Below, in pieces: positions 1 through 11,400 of a stretch of DNA of 64,000 nucleotides. The position numbers and the translations under genes are program-made. The stretch is from Multifurca ochricompacta (Eukaryota > Basidiomycota > Agaricomycetes > Russulales > Russulaceae), in assembly GCA_022496185.1 (NCBI GenBank), contig WTXG01000040.1, positions 168,279-232,278 on the forward strand, in the 5' to 3' direction. The notes under the pieces were generated by a model that was not told the DNA's origin, did no database searches, and worked only from the letters and a program-made list of their open reading frames with translations. Every line of letters starts with the position of its first letter. Position 1 is the first letter of the stretch.

Positions 1-1045
1 ATATGCTCTGCAGGCAGCAGCAGGCCATGGAAATTTGGAGATCATGAAATTGCTGCTAGATCATGGTGCTGATGTCAATGCGGAGGGCAGCCACTTTGGA
101 TATGCTCTGCAGGCAGCGGCATCTTATGGACATTTGGAGATCATGAAATCACTGCTAGACCATGGTGCTGATGTCAATGCGAAGGGCGGCAATTTTGGAT
201 ATGCTCTGCACGCAGCGGCACAAAATGGACATTTGGAGATCGTGAAATGGCTGTTAGACAATGGCGCTGATGTCAATGCGAAGGGTGGCGATTTTGGATA
301 TGCTCTACACGCAGCGGCAGAAAATGGACATTTGGAGATCATGAAATCACTGCTAGACCATTGCGCTGATGTCAATGCGAAGGGCGGCCATTTTGGATAT
401 TCTCTGCACGCAGCGGCAAAAAATGGACATTTGGAGATCGTGAAATGGCTGTTAGAAAATGGCGCTGGTGTCAATGCGAAGGGCGGCTATTTTGGATATG
501 CTCTGCACGCAGCGGCATCTTATGGACATTTGGAGATCGTGAAATGGCTGCTAGACCATGGCGCTGATGTCAATGCGAAGGGCGGCCAGTTTGGATATGC
601 TCTGCACGCAGCGGCATCTTATGGATATTTGGAGATCGTGAAACGGCTGCTGGACCTTGGCGCTGATGTCAATGCGAAGGGCGGCCTTTTTGGATATGCT
701 CTGCACGCAGCGGCATCCAATGGACATTTGGAGATCATGAAACGGCTGCTGGACCTTGGCGCTGATGTCAATGCGAAGGGCGGCCTTTTTGGATATGCTC
801 TGCAGGCAGCGGCAGAAAATGGACATTTGGAGATCATGAAATGGCTGCTAGACCACGGTGCTGATGTCAATGCGGAGGGCGGCCATTATGGATATGCTCT
901 GCAGGCAGCGGCATCTTATGGACATTTGGAGATCGTGAAATGGCTGCTAGACCATGGTGCTGACGTCAATGCGGAGGGCGGCGATTATGGATATGTGAAG
1001 ATCGAGAAATTGTTGATCGAGCACGGTGCGAGGACCAACATGTAG
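1..1045 (+). CDS. NLR-like protein, unit 1, C-terminal ankyrin part (5' partial)
   Basis: The frame is open from base 2 to a TAG stop at 1043-1045, so this is the 3' end of a gene that begins before the window. It encodes about ten ankyrin repeats of 33 residues. The consensus reads GG-x-F/Y-GYAL-H/Q-AAA, then [18 protein letters not shown]. It ends in a divergent cap ([15 protein letters not shown]). The same cap and 3' flank occur at 25,197, and unit 2 differs slightly (GARINM). By analogy with unit 2, the missing upstream part should carry the Goodbye and NACHT domains. Ankyrin arrays in fungal STAND proteins are thought to bind ligands. The visible part has no stop or frameshift, so this copy could be functional, but its N-terminus is unseen. 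Confidence 0.9.
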   Translation, partial: YALQAAAGHGNLEIMKLLLDHGADVNAEGSHFGYALQAAASYGHLEIMKSLLDHGADVNAKGGNFGYALHAAAQNGHLEIVKWLLDNGADVNAKGGDFGYALHAAAENGHLEIMKSLLDHCADVNAKGGHFGYSLHAAAKNGHLEIVKWLLENGAGVNAKGGYFGYALHAAASYGHLEIVKWLLDHGADVNAKGGQFGYALHAAASYGYLEIVKRLLDLGADVNAKGGLFGYALHAAASNGHLEIMKRLLDLGADVNAKGGLFGYALQAAAENGHLEIMKWLLDHGADVNAEGGHYGYALQAAASYGHLEIVKWLLDHGADVNAEGGDYGYVKIEKLLIEHGARTNM

Positions 1046-2836
1046 AGCTACAAGTGGCATCTTTTTAAGGTCATTCTAAAATTCAAGGGAACTACTTTGT
1101 ATGTATGTATCGTCGCAGAATCATTGTTGTAAAGTAGACTTGGGCACTGGCCGTCCCTTCATTTCCGGACCAGAGCATATTCTCTTGTTAACAGACAGCT
1201 TTGTTTAATAAAAATAGCTGATACCTTTTCTTCTGGCCGGAGAATCTGAAAGACTCTTTTAGCGTTGGCTCGCATCTTCGGATTATGCGTGCTCCGCCGG
1301 GCCGTTTTCCCGTTCTTTCCGGTTCCTATTTTTTGTTCTAGTTTGGATGTCCTTTACTACCTGACACCTTTGAGTCACATGTCAAATTTAAAGTGCGATC
1401 TGCAAGTGATCATTCCCGAGTTTCCCCCTTTCGCTGGTGTCCGTTCGCTCGCGTATCTGTCTATGGGTGTGCTGATCCGTGATTGCCGTCTCGTCATTTT
1501 CATTCATCTTCATCATGGGTCAAAGGCAAAGAGGTGGGGAGTGCAGTGGGTTGGCTAGAGTGGGGGGGTCATCTCTCGCACAACCACACGTATCACCGGT
1601 TTTTATCCGTGTGTGCACCACGGATAGTTTTGCCGCGCTACCTAATTGAGTTATCTTGCTTACTAGAAGGTGTTTCAATACAATACAATACAATACAATC
1701 AATACAACACAACACAACACAACACTACCTCCCTTCATTTCTGAATTGTCAAATGCCACTAGAGGATGATTCTCATCATTCATTAGTTTCCAAACCCGAG
1801 AATTAAACGCGCTGGGCTTGGTTCCATGAAGTATGACCTTTTGTGACGTTTATGTTCAATATTCCATTACTTATTACTTACCAGTACATGAGAGAGAAGA
1901 GCAGTAGATGGGTGCGTCTCTCAAGAAGAAAAGAGAACCGGTACCGGTACCCAAGTGGAGAGATCTTGATCGAAGACCGACCCCGTCATGTCCATACCGA
2001 TTTGAACACAAACATTATATAATAATAATTTTTTTTTGAATATCCTTTTCGGATACGGCTACAGCATAACCATTAAGGGCTTGAATACTCCGAGTAGATA
2101 GGCGATATCCTAACCGAATATGTCCAACAAACTTCCCGACTAAGCGACGAGTTTGCAAGTGATCAATTTCAATTATCCCCGTTAACGTCGATCAAATCTG
2201 CCCCTATTGTGTGCGCGCGGTCCCATCCTCTCCTCGACAGATCTCTTCTTTGTCTATGGCAACATGTCTATAGAATCCAGGTGATTCTTCGTGCTTTCAT
2301 CCAATTCTTATATCGTGTCGCAATGGTCAACTCGGATCAATCGCTAACTGTACAGTTCACTTCAGTTTTGACCAACATAACTGAATTCTAGGTAGTTCTG
2401 CTTATCTCAGGCTGTGTTCACTACTTACCAAGGCCCTGAAGCGCATGGATTTAAAAAAACCAACTAAACTGAATTCCCGCTATTAAACGAGGTAGCGCTT
2501 ATCTAATTCACTGCTGCACTTTCGTCATCGGACGTTTCAAACCTCAAATAAAAAAGAAACACAATTCTTATTTTATATTTCGCTATTTACAAAGTCGATC
2601 ATCTCATTTAACTGGACAACGACATTGGCCTCGGCATCGCGACGTCAACCGTCTTATGCATGCATGCATTATAAGTGGGTATATATATAGGGTATAAAAT
2701 TTTCGCCAGTACGCGAGGAAGTTTATTACAACAAATGAATGTGATGTCCTACCTACTACCCCTCTGTTTATCCCCTGACTCCCCACACGCAACACAAGTC
2801 CGAGTTCCGTGCCCCTCTACAAAATACAGTTGCCCT
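1046..2836. other. Unit 1 spacer between NLR and S28 peptidase, no convincing gene
   Basis: This spacer is nearly identical to 12,645-14,816 and to the split spacer after 25,198. It includes the NLR 3' flank and a short-motif microsatellite. Small ORFs (for example 1,265-1,558) are kept in all three copies, but only because the units are recent duplicates; they show no recognisable domain. Relative to units 2 and 3, about 0.4 kb is missing near 2,521, at a direct repeat ACTTTC. Confidence 0.7.
1675..1726. repeat. Microsatellite (ACAAT)n then (ACAAC)n
   Basis: Tandem pentamers ATACA/CAATA are followed by AACAC pentamers. The tract recurs in units 2 (about 13,274-13,315) and 3 (about 25,828-25,872). 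Unit 1 has about two extra AACAC pentamers, so the tract length differs between units. Confidence 0.85.
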
Positions 2837-5234
2837 TTATCTTCGTGGAATCGGGTACGCGCGGTGCTTGAAGTTCAAATCCACATTCACCTCGACCGAC
2901 ACGACAGGTGGCTCCCACGTCGAAAGCCAATCGCCGATGTACTTCAACGCTTGAGTCTGCACGTTCAACACCGTCGGGTCCGCCAGTCCATTCTTGGTGA
3001 TAAGATCCGAACAGTGGAACGCGTCACTCTCGACGATCGGCTGCTCTGGTGTACTCTGGACGTCGATCCCATCTGCAGACACGATCGCGAATCGCCATGG
3101 GTCACCTAATAAGTAGTGGTAGTGGTGATGGTGGTGTCATGTCACACACATACACACACGACAGTCAGCCAGAGTGAGTGGGGAAGAAGGTGAGGGAGGG
3201 GGATTTGGTTGGGAGAGAGGGGGGGGTGGGGTGGGTGAAGAGACGCACGAAGACCGGTTGCAGTGAAAAGCCTGTCTGCTTTGAGGTAGAATCCACCGTA
3301 TGCATTGTTTGTCTTTTCAACGTCCGGTACAGGAGGGGAACTGAACGCTGCTGGGAACATCTGTTGACATTGTCTCTGCACCACCACAAAAGAGTACAGG
3401 GAGAGAGTAAAGTACCCCAGTCAGCCAAAAGATGTCTTTTTTTCTTGTTTGGGACAAAGAAGAGAGACAAACTTCATCGTATATGGGCTGGATCAGACGT
3501 GAAACAAGGGTAGGGTAGCCAGACGGTGCAGATTCCTGTAAGAAACCCATTTGGTTGCACCTGCAAGGAAGGCGTGGGGGAGGCGTTGATTAGCAGAAAA
3601 ACATCAAAAGAAAAACCCTGCAAGACGCTTACACGATCCATAGCCACGAGCGATTGGCATTGTCGATGCTGGTGTCGGTCCAGAAGGATTGGCTCGTATT
3701 GTACGTGCCCAAACAATCACTGTTGAATCACCAATCCTATCCGTCAGCCAGCCCCGTTCCTGATAGGCGAGTATTCTGCACTCACTCGATGTTTTGTCCA
3801 CTGCAAACTAAGTTTTTTTATGTTTCGAGCGAGCAGAAAAGCAGATAAGAAGTAAGCGAACGATCTTAGGATTCTGACCGAACCAGAAGGGGAAAAAAAA
3901 CCCCGTCACTCACGGCCTGGCAATGTGGAACTGGAGTAATTCGCCCACGCGGACAACGCATGCTCGACACCCCAGCCGGACGCAGGTGCAGATTTACCGG
4001 CGCTATTCACTTCGGGGCATCGCAAAAGTCGAAGAACACACTACCGCCTGAGGTAGGACTCAGTTCCTGCCAGTTCCAAAGCGGGTTGCGCACTGTATCC
4101 CATATTTAAATTTTATTTTGTTATAAAATGGGAAATTATCGATCAACACCCCATGCAAGCCAATAGACAAAAAAAAAGAAGAGGCGTACGTGTGCCAACT
4201 ACATCGTCCGGTGGACGACTCCGCCCATGCCAAACGAGGTCTTGAGCTCATCGAACGCTGTCGTGTTCCCACTCGCGATGACCTGATCCCAATGTGCGAT
4301 GACGGCCTGAATGTCATTAGAGCAGTTCTTGGGCATGGTCAGTCGCTCCGGCTCGAAGTATTGCCAAAAGTCACTAATAATTGTGCAAACACGTCCGCGT
4401 CCACGTCAAAAAAAAAAAAAACGCGACAGGTTTCAACAAGCTTTCTGCGAAGCTCACACTATGCTCTCCACGACCGCAGACGAGGCGTAGCCGGCCCAAA
4501 ACACGTCGGGCTTACTATTCCCATCGTGAATAATTGAAAAAGTCAGACATTTCACGGATGACGACAAATTTTGCAAAGTGGTGTATGACCTACTTGTTTA
4601 GTGTGAACGCCGTCAGAGCACCTGCAAAGAAGACGGGAAAGCCGAAACATCGAGAATCAATGAATGTGCACTTGCGCAAAGGAAAGGGAACATACCGGAA
4701 TAACTGCCGCCAATGAGTACCCAGGAGCATCCGCGGGTGAAATCTTGTCGCCACCGGGAACGGCAAAACAACATTGTTCGCGAGGTATTCTAGGTCGTCG
4801 ATAGCTTGCTGGATGGTGTGGTACTTGAAGCTCGCGACGCTCAAATCCGGGTACGGGTTTGAATGACCAAAGAAGCGATGCTCGAGCACAATGGCGGCAC
4901 CTTTCTCCTGCTGTGCGATTTGGCCATTGACGGTTCGGTTCGTCAAATATCCCGTGAACCCTGCGCAATCAAGTTTGTCGTCAGCTGAAATTAGCATGAG
5001 GAAAGAAAGGCCAGCCAACGTACCATCCGCATTCGACTCTCCCGGTGTCATGAGAATGATAGGACCGCCTGTCATTGGCATATGAGATATTGGGCACTTC
5101 ATTTTCGGTGCCCCCCAACGCACCAGGTTTGTAAACCGAAACTCCCATATTGCCCAGTAGGGCTGATCGAAAGTGCCCGAGCTCGTGTTATTGTGATCGA
5201 TGAGTTGCTTGAAGGTATACGAACCCACGCGACG
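2837..5234 (-). pseudogene. S28-family serine peptidase, unit 1, frameshifted
   Basis: S28 enzymes are secreted serine carboxypeptidases or prolyl endopeptidases. The family signature is recognisable: FKQLIDHNN near the 5' end, GGPIILMTPGE, EHRFFG, the nucleophile motif GGSYSG at an exon end (about 4,700), FWQYFEPERL, and the charge-relay His in FHCSDL (about 3,010). The gene ends at a TAA at 2,837-2,839. Compared with unit 2, single bases are missing near 5,136, 4,755, 4,723, 4,209 and 4,013. The first, second, third and fifth break exons, and the fourth breaks the HQDDVV segment. At least eight short GT-AG introns are implied. No signal peptide or start is found upstream of FKQ. This is a pseudogene unless the deletions are assembly errors. 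Confidence 0.8.
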
Positions 5235-5343
5235 CCGCGGAAGACGGCACGTCACGTTTCTAGAGCCGCCGGTTACAAGCACCGCGTCCGCGTCCGACGC
5301 ATTCACGGGGGTGCACTCCGTCGCAGAGAAACCATCTACGCCC

Positions 5344-6294
5344 ATGCACATTCCCTCCCTATCCCTCACTGCCACGCCGCGGCAACTAGAACCTCTGACG
5401 CCGAACGTCATGGAGGATCCGCTCCGCGCGTTGGTCCGCATATGCGCCTTCCTCGCTTCTAATACCGCGCGTGCGTTGGGTCGAGACGAGCTTGGGGTGA
5501 CTCCACCTTTGGCGGGTGTGGAACCGTATTTGGATGCTGTTAGTGTAGATCTCGTGCACATTGACAAAATGGTTGCGAAGAAACGGGTAGAGGAGGATGA
5601 GGAAGAAGAGGAAGAGGAAGAGGAAGAGGAAGAGGAAGAGGAAGAGGAAGAGGAAGAGGAAGAGGAAGAAGAAGAGGAAGAAGAGGAGGAGGAGGAGGGG
5701 AATGAGGCCGCTGTAGCGGACAGCAGCCGGGCTTGGAAGGATACGGTTGGTGATCTGGATGGAGTTGCAGGTGGTGCAGACGCAGATAAGCGTGAAGGGC
5801 TGGTTCCCGTTCACCTTCATCCAATGCACGCGCGCGGTCCTCCCCCACCTCCCCCGTCCCGATCCCCAATTCCACTCTAACTCCATCTCCACCTCCACCC
5901 ACCTCCACCTCCCGCACCCACCAGCAACGTCACTGCCGTCAAGAACTCATCCCCCCTACTCTCCAAGGACCCCAGTATCACCGGCAATTCTAACGCCAGC
6001 ACCGGCATCAGCACCAGTATTAACACAATCACTGGCAACCCGCGCAGGCGCAAGGACGCCGTTCTACGAGCTACCCATCCTGGCGCAGACTCAGGAAACG
6101 CAGACGCGGATCCAGACGCAGACGATGCCGCGATCCGTGCGGCTGCTTTGCTCAGTCTATTCGCTGACTTGGGCGCCGAGCTCGAGGGTACAGTGCGCGA
6201 TCGTAGTGCAGCGCTATGGGCGGCACTCTCGCGCCGACGAGCGCCGCTTGACGTGCCCGTGCCCGTGCCGCCGTTGCCGCGTACGCGTGCCTAG
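5344..6294 (+). pseudogene. Acidic/Pro-rich protein, unit 1, premature TAA
   Basis: The ORF opens near ATG 5,344, or further up at 5,200 in the same frame; a second ATG begins MEDPLRALVRICAF. It encodes an N-terminal segment of about 90 residues, a run of roughly 40 Glu (about 5,590-5,697), a linker, then PPPPPPSRSPIPL and a TAA at 5,878-5,880. The frame continues after the stop with good similarity to unit 2, up to TAG 6,294. The TAA is therefore a truncation relative to the 303-residue unit 2 version. I do not recognise the family. It starts head-to-head with, and may overlap, the S28 gene. The same TAA is in unit 3. Confidence 0.55.
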
Positions 6295-6739
6295 GCAGCG
6301 TTGATTGCTGCGTGTGTGGGGCGTGCATGTTGTGGAGGCCTCGCGCGAGGTGGCGCATCAGCTACGTGACGTCTTCGGTTTTGCGATGTATGGGAGATTT
6401 TTTGGACCCGTTTCTGCGGAGCAGAGGAAGTGGTAGCGAGCCCTGCGAACAAGCGAAGTGGGAGGAGGAAGTGCATGGAGGAAGTGCATCGCACAGGGTG
6501 TGTGTGTGTGGTTTGTTCCGGTTTTTCGGTTTGGTTTATGGCCTAGGAGGTTTGATTGGCGCTCAGCGAAGGGAAAGAGGGGGGGAGGTAACTTATTACA
6601 CTTCAATTCATTTCATTTTACTTTATGATATGATGCAATACACGTACAGTACATGTTCCCATAGTATACTCGCCTTTGGTACTCATGTAAGATCGTCGTT
6701 TGAATGAGCGGCCGGAACCGAGTGTGGCAAGTCACCTGA
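6295..6739. other. Unit 1 flank downstream of the acidic ORF, nothing recognised
   Basis: This sequence is shared with 18,259-18,700 and 33,520-33,975. It contains GT-rich and GA-rich runs and no ORF with recognisable similarity. It ends at the TIR element. Confidence 0.6.
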
Positions 6740-7532
6740 CTCTCCCCCACCGCTGACATCCCTAAAGTGGTAATATTATTACTCGACTGTGATTTGTAAT
6801 AATATTTATTTTAAAAATGAAGTTATCAACAAAATATCATTACAAATCAGTTGGAATAAGATCAGATAAGGATTAGATAGGAGCTTCGGTGTTCTTGCAT
6901 GTTCTCACTACTCTATGTCTAGCTATTGACTTTCATTGTGTATCATGTTTTCTCATCAGAATGTGTGGTATGGAGTGTTATTGTCCATTGCATGGACAGG
7001 AGAAGGGAGGATGTTAAGCATTTTCACTATTAGATTCTTTTTTTTGAAATCAATTTTATTCGCACTTCAGGGCTTTGCCCAAATCACGCAGCTACTACCA
7101 GTACATAGTAACTGCTGTTGTGAACATGAGAGAAGGGTGGGAACCACCATGTGCAAAACCTCTTGGTAGAGGGAAACGAGAGAGATGGTGTGTAATAAGG
7201 AGTGGAGAAGGGAAGAGAGCCTGTTGTTGGAGAAGAAAGGTGAATTTACCCATACTACCCAATGTCACCAACTCAGACTTAATCCAGATCGCAAGGTCGT
7301 CTCACCAGAGGAGGCCTTATGAAGGCCTGCGTGTCCTGGATGAAGGTGAGGGGGGTGAGATCGTCGCGTGAGCAGAACCGGCAGGTTGAAAACGTTGTTA
7401 CATGTCACATGACTTTAATTTGTAATGCTTTTTGTTGATCAACAATACCTTTCCTTATTAAAATAAATATTATTACAAATCACAGTTGCATAATAAGATT
7501 ACCACTTTAGGGATGTCAGCGGTGGGGGAGAG
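6740..7532. mobile_element. TIR element copy 1 (non-autonomous, TA-type target)
   Basis: The ends are inverted repeats beginning CTCTCCCCCACCGCTGAC. The inverted similarity continues for about 75 bp through CCCTAAAGTGGTAAT and CTGTGATTTGTAATAATA. The right end is followed by TA and the left end is preceded by GA (TA in the copy at 19,898). This fits a Tc1/mariner-like MITE. No transposase is encoded. Unit 3 has the same element at the equivalent site (33,976), and unit 2 does not, so the insertion predates the duplication that separated units 1 and 3. Confidence 0.8.
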
Positions 7533-7656
7533 TAGTTTTCTATATGCAGCACTAACTACAATAGATTTATCTCTCTGTTGATCCTCATGCCTTGATCATC
7601 TAGCATTAGGGCTGAGGAAATATCAATCATGGCCCGTTCTGGTGCCTTATCTGCAA

Positions 7657-8303
7657 TGTTGTACGGAGCCTATCCGCAGTGAGTGCGAGGCAAAGCATTC
7701 CCGAGAGGAGAGAGGTAGGAAGGTGAAGAGAGCGACAAAAGAACCCAGAGATAACTAAGACAATTATCGTGCTTGTACTTGCAAATACACTGCTCACTGG
7801 TTCCGTTTGACCTTGCACATCACGTTGTCGAGAAGTTCTTTAGGACACAAAAAGAAGATAAAGAGGGAGAGAAATCCCATTTGACTTCTGCTTCTCGTGG
7901 CTCATTGGCTTGCCTACTACAAGTATTGTAGATACCTTTATATACCTGTTGAGAGTCCAGTTATGAAGCAGAAGAGCAGTATAGTAAAAGAAGGCCATAG
8001 GCAGTGAGTTTGGTATGAAGGATAGACACAAGCAAGGTAAGAACCAGGTACTGAAGATGGCAACATGCAGGCGACGGTTAGGTGATGAAACAGATCATAA
8101 AGAGTGGACGGAGAGGTGATCAAAAAACGAGAAATTGATGGTAGGGAATGGACGGGCAAGCGGCCCGGAATGCAAATGTACTAATACTGATAAAAGATAT
8201 ACGAAGCTAGATTATAAGTGCTCTAATTCAGGGATTGTAATGAAAGAGAGGATAGCCGAAAGCTGGGGGTTTCATGCTCAACGCCCGAGACATCCTTACA
8301 ACA
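7657..8303. mobile_element. Insertion of about 0.65 kb unique to unit 1, possible small TIR element
   Basis: Aligning unit 1 with unit 2, the sequence either side (…TCTGCAA and TTCAGTTCACTGG…) is continuous at about 21,200 but separated here by about 650 bp. The ends show short inverted repeats (GTTGTA at the left, TACAAC at the right). No coding capacity is seen and no clear target duplication is present. It sits just upstream of the unit 2 NLR gene, so it could change that gene's promoter. Confidence 0.45.
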
Positions 8304-8472
8304 TTCAGTTCACTGGTCCTCCAAGATCCAGTATCTATGTTACCTCTTGTCACCTCTACATCTCAGCGTCTATCTTCATCTTTAGGCGGCTATCTATACA
8401 TAAACCATCGATAACCATCCGCCGCCTTTCCCAGCAATCCTCTTACTCTTCACCATAACCCAGTCTAGCTTC
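8304..8472 (+). promoter_or_regulatory. Conserved 5' flank of the NLR gene (units 2 and 3)
   Basis: These roughly 170 bp before ATG 8,473 are nearly identical to 21,200-21,359. They hold pyrimidine-rich stretches and a TATACATAAACC motif (about 8,393) roughly 80 bp before the ATG. This is a plausible core promoter and 5' leader, but no transcription start is proven. In unit 1 the 0.65-kb insertion abuts it; in unit 2 other sequence lies upstream. Confidence 0.35.
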
Positions 8473-11400
8473 ATGTCTTCAGCTTCAATTCCTCGTACAA
8501 ACATTCGCACAACTGCCTCCTCTTCTCATTTCAAGCTCATCTTAGATGCCGCTCTGGATCAGTATCTTACAAACACAGGCATAAATCTGTCCGAACACCA
8601 GCTTCTCAATAAGCTGAAAGGATGTGGCACCGCAGACGCCGTGATCGACGTACTTCAAGGAGGAACGTCTCTGTTTAACATGTTCCGGAACGGCAACCAC
8701 AAGACGAAGCTTCTAAGGGGACTTAAACCAACCGTGAATATACTCCTCGCCCTCTCGAACTGCGCACCACTCGTAAATGGTATTGGTTCGGTGAGTCCTA
8801 ATTGGTGTGGCCCATTCGCTATGACTGGCTTATAACATGTTTTTTTTCAGGTGTTTCCACCCGCACAGGCCATATTTTCTGCGATTGATGTCCTTCTTTC
8901 TGTCCGTATCCCCCTCCTTCGCTTCCAATCCATTATCTCACCTTCATTCCAAGGCGTCAAAGAAGATCAGTGATAATTACGATTCTCTACTCAACCTCTT
9001 TGAATCCATGCAACGCTTTCTCATCCGCCTCAAGATTTACACTTCCCATGAGACCTCCTTTACCGAGTCCATGGTCGAGATCCTCGTCAAGACGATGGCG
9101 GAACTGCTCACCATCCTCGCTCTGGCGACGAAACAGATTCAACAAGGACGACTCAGTGAGTGAACTACCATGTTCATGTTCCCGCGATTAAATATTTGGC
9201 AGGGGCGTACGGACGGATGCTGATAGGGGATAATGAGGTCCAGGACGCCCTTCAGAGGTTGGACAAATTGACCCAGGAAGAGTCTCTCACTGTAGCGGCG
9301 CACACGTTTGGTAATGTGAACAAGATGATGTGTTCGTCATCCCTTTCGTAGTAACATTATAGACAAGGCAACTAAGGCATTCTTTTTCCAGATGACCAGA
9401 TGAACAAGGACATTCGGACATGGCTGTCACCTCCTGACCCATCTACAAATCACAACATTGCGCGGAAACTTTACCATGAGGGAACTGCCAAGTGGTTCGT
9501 TGAAGGCGAAACATTCAAGGAATGGAAATCGGAGGGATCGCTTCTATGGTTAAATGGGAATGGTAGGGTGACTGCGTTATCTGGGTGCTTCTTATTGCTG
9601 ACGATCTTTTCTTGAAAGCGGGATCTGGCAAGAGCATCCTTTGGTACGTTTGCCTAGCCTTATAGGATGTCATCAGCACTCACCTGAATGGTCAGTTCCA
9701 CCATCGTTGAGGATGTCCGGCGTCTATGTTATACTGGATCTGCCTGCTTTGGGTACTTTTATTGCGACTTTCGAGACAAGTCAAAGCAAAATATCCGTGG
9801 TCTACTGTCCTCTCTCTTGATACAGTTATATCCCCAGTCAGATGCCTACCGTACCATCGTCTCTGAATTGTACTCGAAACATGAATCTGGCCAGAAGCAG
9901 CCCAACGAGAAGGATCTTGCAGAAACTTTGAAGGCCATGCTTGCAATCCCTGTTCAGGACGCAATGTACATCATCATTGATGCCCTGGACGAATGTCCTC
10001 TCTCTGGAATGCCGTCTAAACGCGAAGAAGTATTGAAACTTATTAAAGACCTTGTCGACCTCCGCCTCGCAAATTTAAGGATCTGCGTTACTAGCCGTCC
10101 CGAACCAGATATTCAGAAAGCTTTTACAGAGCTGGCGCGACATTGTGTATCGCTTCATGCAGAAAGCGGGCAAACGCGGGACATCTCCGAATATATCTAC
10201 TCAACCGTCAACACGGACCCCATGATGAGTGTGTGGGAGGCGGAGAGAAAGGAACTCGTGATCAATACGCTCTCGGAAAAGGCAAATGGAATGTAAGCTT
10301 CAAATCAAAATGAATATTTATTTCGCGATCGTTATTCATGTCATGGTGTAGGTTCAGATGGGTTTTCTGCCAACTGGAGACACTGCGTCGTTGTCAACCA
10401 AGGAACTTCTTTTCGGCGCTCGAATCACTCCCAAAAACACTGGATGAAACATATGAGGCCACACTACAAAGGATCGACGATAATGACTGGAAATTTGCTC
10501 ATCGTCTATTCCAATGCCTTGCATTCGCTGTTCGTCCACTCCAACTCGAGGAGGTTGCGACGATGCTTGAATTCGATTTCGACGCTGGTAATATGCCAAA
10601 GCATGACGTAACTTGGCGAAACACGGACTCTAACGGAGCTGTACTGTCCACATGCTCCAGCTTGGTTGTCATTATCAATCACGTTGATGATGAAGAAGAA
10701 GAGACTCGTGTTGTACAGTTCGCGCACTTCTCTGTGCGGGAATTCCTGACGTCAGACCGGCTGGCGGGATCGACGGAAAGGCGCTACCATGTTCTCCCCA
10801 AAGAATCGCATAGAGTGCTTGCGCAGACATGCCTGAGCACGCTGCTCGGATTCGACAAGACCACGGACACTAATACTATCGAGAACTTCCCGTTGTCTCG
10901 ATATGCGGCAAGATACTGGATCGATCACGCACGATTTGAGGATGTCTCCTTGAATTTACGAGATGGAATGGAAAGGTTGTTTGACCCAGACAAGACCCAT
11001 TTCCTAGCTTGGATTGGGATATATGACCCGGAAAAGCACTGGACGGAGGAGGGAACAAAAGACACTTCGGTACACCCAATATACTACGCGGCCTTCTGCG
11101 GCTTCCCGCAGCTGGTGGAATATCTGGGGATTAAGCAACCTGGAAGTGTAAATTCTCGAGGTGGCAGATATGATACACCGTTGAAAGCGGCATGCAGAAT
11201 TGGCCAAATGGGGATGGTGAAATGGCTGCTAGACCATGGCGCTGACGTCAATGCGGAGGGCGGCGATTATGGATATGCTCTGCAGGCAGCGGCATCTTAT
11301 GGACATTTGGGGATGGTGAAATGGCTGCTAGACCATGGCGCTGACGTCAATGCGGAGGGCGGCTATTATGGATATGCTCTGCAGGCAGCGGCATCCGATG

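Noticed and set aside
124..870. Long ORFs on the minus strand across the ankyrin repeats (also 11,465-11,746 and 24,130-24,978)
   Set aside because: They are periodic shadows of the 99-bp coding repeats. The + strand reading gives a clear ankyrin consensus, and the antisense product is a meaningless repeat.
1265..1558. 97-codon ORF conserved in all three units (also 12,826-13,155 and 25,417-25,710)
   Set aside because: Conservation follows from recent duplication of the whole spacer. No domain, no intron pattern, and changes do not favour synonymous sites by eye.
5540..5917. Minus-strand ORFs rich in Leu/Pro or Phe/Leu opposite the Glu tract
   Set aside because: They are complements of GAA/GAG repeats (CTC/TTC), so they are compositional artefacts and not membrane proteins.
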